64,000 nucleotides of DNA from assembly GCA_949358305.1 (NCBI GenBank), contig OX442322.1, forward strand, positions 8,866,001-8,930,000. The letters are read 5' to 3'. How positions within the stretch are numbered: position 1 is the stretch's first letter; the number at the start of each line of letters is the position of its first letter. A program made the translations under genes and the position numbers. Positions 47,627 through 57,685 of the stretch are shown in pieces. Origin of the DNA: Strigamia acuminata (taxonomy: Eukaryota; Arthropoda; Chilopoda; Geophilomorpha; Linotaeniidae). The notes beneath the pieces are model-generated. The model did no database searches. It was not told the DNA's origin and worked only from the letters and a program-made list of their open reading frames with translations.

Positions 47627-50196
47627 TCTCTGAATGTTCAGAAATAGTGTTTAAACCTTAGTAGAAGGCTCCAATGTAAGTTTTAGCAACATCCAAGCAA
47701 TGATTTGGGAGAATAGACTTTTGATCTCATCACAGTTGACTTAGCACAAACACCAGAAGATCAATGTCTCTGAATGTTCAGAAATAGTGTTTAAACCTTA
47801 GTAGAAGGCTCCAATGTAAGTTTTAGAAACATCCAAGCAATGATTTGGGAGAATAGACTTTTGATCTCATCACAGTTGACTTAGCACAAACACCACAAGA
47901 CCAATGTCTCTGAATGTTCAGAAATAGTGTTTAAACCTTAGTAGAAGACTCCAATGTAAGTTTTAGCAACATCCAAGCAATGATTTGGGAGAATAGACTT
48001 TTGATCTCATCACAGTTGACTTACCACAAACACCACAAGACCAATGTCTCTGAATGTTCAGAAATAGTGTTTAAACCTTAGTAGAAGGCTCCAATGTAAG
48101 TTTTAGAAACATCCAAGCAATGATTTGGGAGAATAGACTTTTGATCTCATCACAGTTGACTTAGCACAAACACCACAAGACCAATGTCTCTGAATGTTCA
48201 GAAATAGTGTTTAAACCTTAGTAGAAGGCTCCAATGTAAGTTTTAGCAACATCCAAGCAATGATTTGGGAGAATAGACTTTTGATCTCATCACAGTTGAC
48301 TTAGCACAAACACCATAAGACCAATGTCTCTGAATGTTCAGAAATAGTGTTTAAACCTTAGTAGAAGGCTCCAATGTAAGTTTTAGAAACATCCAAGCAA
48401 TGATTTGGGAGAATAGACTTTTGATCTCATCACAGTTGACTTAGCACAAACACCACAAGACCAATGTCTCTGAATGTTCAGAAATAGTGTTTAAACCTTA
48501 GTAGAAGACTCCAATGTAAGTTTTAGAAACATCCAAGCAATGATTTGGGAGAATAGACTTTTGATCTCATCACAGTTGACTTAGCACAAACACCACAAGT
48601 CCAATGTCTCTGAATGTTCAGAAATAGTGTTTAAACCTTAGTAGAAGCCTTCAATGTAAGTTTTAGCAACATCCAAGCAATGATTTGCGAGAATAGACTT
48701 TTGATCTCATCACAGTTGACTTAGCACAAATACCACAAGACCAATGTCTCTGAATGTTCAGAAATAGTGTTTAAACCTTAGTAGAAGGCTCCAATGTAAG
48801 TTTTAGCAACATCCAAGCAATGATTTGGGAGAATAGACTTTTGATCTCATCACAGTTGACTTAGCACAAACACCAGAAGACCAATGTCTCTGAATGTTCA
48901 GAAATAGTGTTTAAACCTTAGTAGAAGGCTCCAATGTAAGTTTTAGAAACATCCAAGCAATGATTTGGGAGAATAGACTTTTGATCTCATCACAGTTGAC
49001 TTAGCACAAACACCACAAGACCAATGTCTCTGAATGTTCAGAAATAGTGTTTAAACCTTAGTAGAAGGCTCCAATGTAAGTTTTAGCAATATCCAAGCAA
49101 TGATTTGGGAGAATAGACTTTTGATCTCATCACAGTTGACTTAGCACAAACACCACAAGTCCAATGTCTCTGAATGTTCAGAAATAGTGTTTAAACCTTA
49201 GTAGAAGCCTTCAATGTAAGTTTTAGCAACATCCAAGCAATAAATTTTTAAAAAAAAATTTTGAGCTTATTTCACATTGCAGTTGACTTAGCACAAAGAC
49301 CACAAGATCAATGTCTCTGAATGTTCAGAAATAGTGTTTAAACCTTAGTAGAAGGCTCCAATGTAAGTTTTAGAAACATCCAAGCAATGATTTGGGAGAA
49401 TAGACTTTTGATCTCATCACAGTTGACTTAGCACAAACACCACAAGACCAATGTCTCTGAATGTTCAGAAATAGTGTTTAAACCTTAGTAGAAGGCTCCA
49501 ATGTAAGTTTTAGCAACATCCAAGCAATGATTTGGGAGAATAGACTTTTGATCTCATCACAGTTGACTTAGCACAAACACCAGAAGACCAATGTCTCTGA
49601 ATGTTCAGAAATAGTGTTTAAACCTTAGTAGAAGGCTCCAATGTAAGTTTTAGAAACATCCAAGCAATGATTTGGGAGAATAGACTTTTGATCTCATCAC
49701 AGTTGACTTAGCACAAACACCACAAGACCAATGTCTCTGAATGTTCAGAAATAGTGTTTAAACCTTAGTAGAAGGCTCCAATGTAAGTTTTAGCAACATC
49801 CAAGCAATGATTTGGGAGAATAGACTTTTGATCTCATCACAGTTGACTTAGCACAAACACCACAAGACCAATGTCTCTGAATGTTCAGAAATAGTGTTTA
49901 AACCTTAGTAGAAGGCTCCAATGTAAGTTTTAGAAACATCCAAGCAATGATTTGGGAGAATAGACTTTTGATCTCATCACAGTTGACTTAGCACAAACAC
50001 CACAAGACCAATGTCTCTGAATGTTCAGAAATAGTGTTTAAACCTTAGTAGAAGGCTCCAATGTAAGTTTTAGAAACATCCAAGCAATGATTTGGGAGAA
50101 TAGACTTTTGATCTCATCACAGTTGACTTAGCACAAACACCACAAGACCAATGTCTCTGAATGTTCAGAAATAGTGTTTAAACCTTAGTAGAAGGC
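47627..50196. repeat. 140-bp satellite array, segment 4 (monomers 11-29)
   Basis: Monomers begin at 47758, 47898 and so on every 140 bp to 49158, then 49305 to 50145. The 13 bp left of element 5 plus 127 bp here complete monomer 11. Monomers 11-20 repeat the variant order of monomers 1-10. Monomer 22 (49158-49304) is 147 bp because 49242-49280 is replaced by an AT-rich sequence. The array is cut at AGGC by element 7. Confidence 0.97.
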
Positions 50197-50957
50197 TGTT
50201 TCTAGCAATGCTTTGTGGCCGTGTGGCACTCTAGAAGACAACAGAAAAAGCTTATAACAAATAAACCTACTTACTAGAACTTGTGATGAGCTCCAAAAGA
50301 GATGATGCATTGCAGGAGAAATCCTGCTTGAAATCCCTGCAAAGTGGCCTAATAAGTGTCTGGAAGAACTCACCACTAATATGCCAAATAACACATAAAC
50401 AAACCGAATTTAATGTAAAGTTAATATCTATCAAAAGTACACAGAAAAGAGAGGAGAAAATTACATATCTTAACCCTAGAAATCTACGTAACAGTCACAG
50501 TGTAGTTGCTGCGCAACCTACAACAATTAGAGCAACGAGTGGCAACAATCACTCGCAAGAGGCGAATTGTCCCTCTAGTGACAAAATGATAAAGCGTATA
50601 CAAGAAAATACACAGTTTCAAGTATAAAATCATTACAAAAGGCACAAAACCGTAATACATTAAGCCAAAGTGTTTCAAATAAATGAACTAACTTAGGAAC
50701 TAACAGCAGCGACTCTTTGGACGAATCCAAGCAGTAAAACTCCAAAGAATCAAAGGAAAAATACAAGATTACCTTAAGAAAGACAGCTTAAATCAGGTAA
50801 AACATAACTCCCACGTCACAAACTACACGAAATTCATTTAACATTTAGCCAAAACTTAAGCTGCACTATTAACTAAACACAAACTTAAATAATTGATCAA
50901 TTCAAGCAAATCCGCTATTGCGATAGCAAAAAATCCATGTTGCGCGTGCTCGCAACA
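50197..50957 (-). repeat. Element 7 3' LTR
   Basis: 761 bp. Plus-strand ends TGTTTCT and GCAACA, the reverse of the element 6 LTR ends. Confidence 0.94.
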
Positions 50958-53900
50958 GCGTTGCCGGCCAAAGAAGAAGGGAAGGCAAGGCAGAAAACTG
51001 TTGAAGGAATTCCCCATCAAAACCAAGAGCACGGAAAGAAAAAGTATCGAAGCCAAGCTTGACTTTGTGAAAGTCGCGAAGGCAAAACCATAGACACTAA
51101 AAGAAACTTAGAACACGAGAGAAGAAAGAGAAGGGCCGTGCCATGATGACCTAGTCCAGACACCAAGGGGCTACGGCGTCGCCAATAGACACGTGGCGCA
51201 CACGCAAGAACCTTCAGAAAATCCGACTGAACGGGTTTTCTAACCAAAACGACGTGAGAACATTGCGGGAGCTTGTCCGAAAACTCAGTCTGTCAACCCG
51301 TAGACAGACGCTTAAACTAAACGGAAACTAAAAATGGGAGAACAGAAATCCTTGTCAGAGAGGAAAGGCGCTGGTCCAAAACAATCGTCCAACCAAACAC
51401 CGAGGTTAGAAGTCTCAGAACCGAAAACTAAACGTCGTCGAAAAAAGGAAAACTGTCACAAAAACTCTTGATCGAGCATGGCCTCGCAAGGAACATGACA
51501 TACATGAAGACTAGAAGAAACTTGAAACGCAAAAAAGAACAAACTTGAGACACGGCAGACTTCACCGCCTCGTTGTCCTCGAGCCAGCGCTCAAGTGGCA
51601 ACGTGCCACGGAAACCTCCGTCCGCACGAAAACACGAGCTGCGAACTCAAACTTAATAAACTATTAAGGACGACCCTTTTCTAGAAAACAAGAAAAATGC
51701 AAAATAAGGGAATGAATGCGTTGACCCAGACCTATCGTCTGACCAACCACCCAGCATTCGTACGAAGAACTAGAAAATGCCGTCAAGACCTAGGCACCAC
51801 TCTTTTGCAAAGAGTGACCAACTAACAACTTACCCAAAGCCATGACCACCTAGCTAACATGATCACGCCAGAAAGAGGAAAAAGAGAACGAGAAGGCATG
51901 AAGCTCAGGCAATGCGAACCATTCGCAGCAACTGCCACGCAAAGGCGTTGACCGCACCCTGACTTGACATGAACCCACGAAACCGCTAAGAGCAGAGAAT
52001 AAAGAAAAAAGGAAAGACTTAGTCAGGTGACTGTGTAAACCATCTGCGACCTCTTGTCCACAGCGACAAGGAAACACGCGCACGCTGACCCATCAACCAC
52101 AACTTTATCTAACTAACAAGAGAAAAACGGTTCAATTATCTAAACAGAACGAGCACGTTCCGTGCAAATAAATACCGGCTAAAACGTCAATATTATCACT
52201 AAAGCTATTGGCCAAGTATGGCCTCACAAAGGAAACTAGCAAACCGGAACTGTGAAAACCAGCAAGAATTCCAAAACACTAAACTTTCTGCTTTTTTTTT
52301 TCGAAGAGGGAACAAGTCCGTACCCAAATAATCAATCCATTTCCTCCCCACGAGAAAAGAAAGGAAAGGGACCTGCTTCTTTTTGAAGATCAACAGGTGT
52401 CATATGATACTGAAAAACGTTGGAAGCAGTGCAACTGCAACCAAATGAAGCGAAGCTACACTTCCTTCACGAAAACTAATCACGTCGTTGAAAAGAAATT
52501 AAAACCGGTGGCTTTCTTTCAACCGAGCTGCGCTTTACGAATGCGCCTTGAACAAAGAGGTACCCGATGGACATCGCGTCCGCACTCGGGCCACCGTGTA
52601 GCCTGTTGTGAGCAGACTACCACGAAGACTGAAACTTCTTTAACCGAGGGGGGAAATAGAAACTAGATCTAGTTAAAACCCCATGCTCCAATAAGGAGGC
52701 TACCGTATGAACGCTTGGCCCACCCCGAGTCGGAACCAATATGATTGAACCGAGAAACGAGAGAAGAGGGAGGGTTGCTTGACGTCCCTGATTGCGAGGG
52801 GCGTCACACATAGACATGAGCACAAGGACTTGCCAGTTGCCAACCGCATTCCTGGAACCGGTAAGCAACTGCAAGTCGACAATTGACTCGCTCACACACC
52901 CATTGACGACATCTTCAATCAGCAAGCCGACTTCCGGAAATCGCCACTCTACTGAAAGCACGTGTCGTCCAATGGCTAAAACGTGTTGCCGAGTGCCGGC
53001 GCCAAAAAGGCCGCACACACACGTCCTTCGACCCATCCTAGAGTGGGCTCCCTGCCTAGTGCATGTCTGCCTCACTGCAGAGCTAGGGATGAAAGACTAA
53101 CAACAACTACTCAGTCGCGGGAAGCCAACGTAGAAATAGGGGCCGCCAAGAGGCGCAGGGACATTGTCTCGGACACGACATCTAACAGAGTATGGCAGTG
53201 CAAACCTGCCCTCTGAAACACATCGAATGGCAGTCCTTGCTGTGCACAGCAAGAACGACCATCCAAAACAAGTACCTATACCCTAACGCCACGCTAGCTA
53301 GCCACAACCCAAAAATAGCAAGCAAGCTATTTCCTAAACGAATAAGCTAAAATGTCCAAATTCTAAGGTTGCCCCAAAGAATTAGAATAACTAAACTTCC
53401 TTTTTTTTTAAACGATAAAAGGCGAGACTAATCACTAATGAAGACTCATGAAACGCTACGGACGTTTCCACGAAGAGACAGCGAAAATGCAGAACGTACA
53501 TCACCAGCGGTAGACACTGGGTGTAGCGGTCAACAACAGAAACTGGACTTGCCCAGTGGGCGGTGCGGATCGGCTGCTCTAAACTTCCAGCACCGACAGA
53601 AGTCACACGCCTTTCTAAATCCAAACCCACTTGCAAACAAGTCGTAACACAATCTAACCGAACAGAAATTTGACGGACAGATAAGAACCGACTGACCTCA
53701 CGGGCCAGCGCTCGCTCAGCTTGACATGAGCAGCAAAAGAACGAATCTCGTTCTAAAAACAAGAAACGTTCTAAAAACACACGAATACAAACGGGTGTGC
53801 CCTCTCCCGAAGCGGAGAGGTGACCGACACCAGATCTCACGAGGAAACTCGTGCAACACACGAAAGACATTGGACACAAAACGTAAAGACCAGAGGTCGT

Positions 53901-54725
53901 CCACATTCCAAACACAAGAGCAGGCTCACATGACGAGAAGAAGCTAGATCACTCAAGGACCCCCCTGACCGCCGCTCTGATAGGCGGGAAGGACGAGAAG
54001 AGGGAACTGGTTGGCCCACAATAGCTAGTAATTTAACTTTAGCGTAGGGCAGAAAGCTAAAAGCGGGAGTTAATCGACCCCAAGCTGACGACTAACTGGC
54101 CAACACCACTAAAAATCTGCAAATGTGACGACGCTCCTGTCAGTAAGCCTAAAAAAACTCTCAAAGAGTTTACACGTAACAAGGGAAAAACCCTGGGAAA
54201 TTACAAGAACTCAAGACCAAAGAGCTTATTGTATAATAAGTTGGCGATTTCAAATTAAAAGGGAGTGGATTAAAGAAAATTCAAATACAACTAACTACCG
54301 TATGCACGGATTGGGCCGAAAATTCTCAATAAAACGTGTGCAAGCTACTTAAAAAACCGCAGGTCTAACTGTAGACAATTAAAGACAGGAACTCCCTAAT
54401 TAATTTCCGACAAAAAAGCCAATAAATTCATATAAGCTACTCTTTAGTATCTTTAACAAGAAACTCATGACATTAATACTAGAAAACGCATTCGAGGAGG
54501 ACAAAAACAGAAGTTTAGAGTTTAAGGGGACTCCAAACAAGGCGCAAATAGGCGTGGAAACTAGCTACACTTGCACAACGACGTATGCAGAAGCATGAAA
54601 CAGAACTAACGCCCCAAAACTCCCAAAACAACCAGAATATCCCCCAAAAACCTTAAAATTAACATTTGATGAAAACGAGAAAATATAATCGACAAAAAAA
54701 ACAAAATCTTCATTGCCGACTCTAG

Positions 54726-54740
54726 TACATTGCGTTGTGT
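54726..54740 (-). promoter_or_regulatory. tRNA-His anticodon-arm-complementary motif, element 7
   Basis: The coding strand reads ACACAACGCAATGTA, 649 nt from the primer site. It is retained although surrounding leader sequence differs from elements 6 and 8. Confidence 0.55.
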
Positions 54741-55362
54741 TTAACTGGCGGTCGACTGACGCTTGAAGAGTGACTCTTCCAAACTCGGTGACCATTCTGT
54801 GTGCGCTGACGGCACGAATCTCTTTGCTGGATCGTCCATTCTGCCTGAGAAAACTGGCTCTGCTGAAGACGAAACAACTCGACTGGAATCTTGACCGCGT
54901 CGCTTGTGAGACGGCGCACGTCTGTGTGGACACAGCCTCGTTCTGTACAACTAGCTGGGCACACGAAAACTCGGAAAATCTTTGCAAAACTCTCTTGACC
55001 GACGATCCCGATGTGATTGCTATCGACGATCAGACCAATGGCGTCCCGCTTTATTAACGACACCAAACCACGTGCTGTGCTGACGACGCCGATGACGCAC
55101 GGAACTGCCCAGCTCAAAACGTTGAGGCATCTGCATTCCGCCATGCAACGCACTCGCACTGGACTTACTGGATGTTCCTGAAACAAATATCGCCATTCTT
55201 TGTGGCGATTCCCGATGTGTGTGGCAGCCACACTTGCTGCGCTTGTGGCACACGACGTGGTGGACGTAACACAGTCCACGCAACTCTTGATGCAATCGTT
55301 GATCTTGAAAATGGCGCCCGTTTCGGCCATTTTCGAACTCACGGCAACTACGCATCTGGTTT

Positions 55363-55389
55363 GCATCCTGGTCAAGCAAAACGGCACCA
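55363..55389 (-). promoter_or_regulatory. Primer-binding site (tRNA-His type, interrupted), element 7
   Basis: The coding strand reads TGGTGCCG, seven extra bases TTTTGCT, TGACCAGGAT. It starts 4 nt from the LTR. Confidence 0.75.
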
Positions 55390-55393
55390 AAAA

Positions 55394-56154
55394 TGTTTCT
55401 AGCAATGCTTTGTGGCCGTATGGCACTCTAGAAGACAACAGAAAAAGCTTATAACAAATAAACCTACTTACTAGAACTTGTGATGAGCTCCAAAAGAGAT
55501 GATGCATTGCAGGAGAAATCCTGCTTGAAATCCCTGCAAAGTGGCCTAATAAGTGTCTGGAAGAACTCACCACTAATATGCCAAATAACACATAAACAAA
55601 CCGAATTTAATGTAAAGTTAATATCTATCAAAAGTACACAGAAAAGAGAGGAGAAAATTACATATCTTAACCCTAGAAATCTACATAACAGTCACAGTGT
55701 AGTTGCTGCGCAACCTACAACAATTAGAGCAACGAGTGGCAACAATCACTCGCAAGAGGCGAATTGTCCCTCTAGTGACAAAATGATAAAGCGTATACAA
55801 GAAAATACACAGTTTCAAGTATAAAATCATTACAAAAGGCACAAAACCGTAATACATTAAGCCAAAGTGTTTCAAATAAATGAACTAACTTAGGAACTAA
55901 CAGCAGCGACTCTTTGGACGAATCCAAGCAGTAAAACTCCAAAGAATCAAAGGAAAAATACAAGATTACCTTAAGAAAGACAGCTTAAATCAGGTAAAAC
56001 ATAACTCCCACGTCACAAACTACACGAAATTCATTTAACATTTAGCCAAAACTTAAGCTGCACTATTAACTAAACACAAACTTAAATAATTGATCAATTC
56101 AAGCAAATCCGCTATTGCGATAGCAAAAAATCCATGTTGCGCGTGCTCGCAACA
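55394..56154 (-). repeat. Element 7 5' LTR
   Basis: 761-bp copy of 50197-50957. Its start faces the start of the element 8 LTR across 82 bp. Confidence 0.94.
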
Positions 56155-56234
56155 AGGCTCCAATGTAAGTTTTAGCAACATCCAAGCAATGATTTGGGAG
56201 AATAGACTTTTGATCTCATCACAGTTGACTTAGC
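56155..56234. repeat. 140-bp satellite array, segment 5 (end of monomer 29)
   Basis: AGGC duplication plus 76 bp of monomer 29, ending CTTAGC. The bases GC before the element 8 LTR at 56237 do not match the expected satellite (ACAA). Confidence 0.93.
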
Positions 56235-56236
56235 GC

Positions 56237-57010
56237 TGTTGCGAGCACGTGCAACATGGATTTTTGCTATCGCAATAGCGGATTTGCTTTAATTGATCAA
56301 TTATTTAAGTTTGTGTTTAGTTAATAGTGCAGCTTAAGTTTTGGCTAAATGCTAAATGAATTTCGTGTAGTTTGTGAAGTGGGAGTGGTGAATTACCTGA
56401 TTTAAGCTGTCTTTCTTAAGGTAATCTTGTATCTTTTCTTTGATTCTTTGGAGTTTGACTGCTTGGATTCGTCCAAAGAGTCGCTGCTGTTAGTTCCTAA
56501 GTTAGTTCATTTATTTGAAACACTTTGTCTTAATTTATTACGGTTTTGTGCCTTTTGTAATGATTTTATACTCGAAACTGTGTATTTTCTTGTATACGCT
56601 TTATCATTTTGTCACTAGAGGGACAATTCGCCTCTTGCGAGCGATTGTTGCCACTCGTTGCTAAGAGCCGCTGCTCTAATTGTTGTAGGTTGCGCAGCAA
56701 CTACACTGACTTGTTATATAGTTTTTTCTAGTCCTAAGTTTGTTAATTTTCTCCTCTCTTTTCATGTAATGTTTTGATAGATTTTAACTTTACAATAAAT
56801 TCGTTTTTGTGTGCTAACTTGAGCACAATAGTATTGAATTATCCCAACATGTTCAGCAGCTCACTTTACAGGTTTCACATCAAGGTTTTTCCTGTAATGG
56901 ACTTTCTTCTTTGGGATTCTTCACAAGTTCTGGTAAATAGGGTTATTTATTTTAACCATTTTCTAATGTCTTCTAGAGTGCAACACGGTCTTCAAGCACT
57001 GCTAGAAACA
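56237..57010 (+). repeat. Element 8 5' LTR
   Basis: 774 bp, TGTTGC...AGAAACA, similar to elements 6 and 7 but diverged in its last 300 bp. Confidence 0.9.
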
Positions 57011-57014
57011 AAGT

Positions 57015-57033
57015 TGGTGCCGTTGACCACGAT
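57015..57033 (+). promoter_or_regulatory. Primer-binding site (tRNA-His type, interrupted), element 8
   Basis: TGGTGCCG, one extra T, TGACCACGAT, with one mismatch in the T-arm part. It starts 4 nt after the LTR. Confidence 0.8.
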
Positions 57034-57669
57034 GTCGGCCGAATTTCGAGATGAAAAGGCAAGTCCGCCATATTCGAATGCCGCCGTGCAGATGGTCATC
57101 AAGCGAGTTTCGAGTGTGCTCAAACACTCTCAGGCGCATCGTGTGCGAGTACGTCAGGTGCTTAGGCAGCGAGTGGTCGTCAAATGCAACGGAGACAAGC
57201 GATTTGCGCCACAGCATGAGGTGGTGACCGCCTCGTTGCGAGAGGCCAGCGCTGCGTGTATTGCTGACAAGCGGGACGAGAATCGCCGCACAGGATGGCG
57301 AAATTTGTCTCGGGAGCTTCCAGTGGGTCGTGTGCGAGTCTGTGGGTCGCCGTCGCCGTCCATGCAGTTCGTACCTGAGCGCCGTCAGTCAAGTTGGCGA
57401 TCATCGAGTCTGCCGTTTCCAGTGGCCACTCCGGGATCAATTGACGATCTTTCACCGAGCAGAAAGAAGCAGCGCCACTTGTGCAACATGATAGGACTGC
57501 CCAATGCGCTCATCGGTCGAACAGTTTTGCCGCCGAGTCAAGATTGGTCTCGTCTTGTCGTCAGTCAGGTGTTGGCGTGCCACGTGTCCAGACGGATCCG
57601 CCAAGCTGCAACGCAACTTGCGAGCTTCGGATGTTCAAGCGACAGTTACGCCGCCTGTAGTCCAGTTAA

Positions 57670-57685
57670 ACACAACGCAATGTAC
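57670..57685 (+). promoter_or_regulatory. tRNA-His anticodon-arm-complementary motif, element 8
   Basis: ACACAACGCAATGTAC, 655 nt from the primer site and identical to element 6. Confidence 0.55.

Larger units (their letters stand above)
50958..55393 (-). other. Element 7 internal region without recognisable genes
   Basis: Mirror of the element 6 interior over 50958-54100. The part next to the 5' LTR (about 54300-55380) is diverged from elements 6 and 8 apart from the primer site and anticodon motif. Only short or LTR-derived frames are present. GCGTTGCCGGCCAAA at 50958 is the pre-LTR motif. Confidence 0.6.
50197..56154 (-). mobile_element. Element 7: non-autonomous LTR retrotransposon, same family as element 6
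   Basis: LTRs of 761 bp (50197-50957 and 55394-56154); AGGC duplications at 50193-50196 and 56155-56158 in the satellite. The interior (4.4 kb) aligns with element 6 in reverse over much of its length, and no gag-pol is present. The LTRs differ at about two positions (near 50220/55417 and 50487/55684). Confidence 0.94.

Noticed and set aside
54722-55591. 289-codon minus-strand frame in element 7
   Set aside because: It starts inside the LTR and crosses the primer site. It is not similar to the frames in elements 6 and 8 except at the LTR and at the conserved motif.
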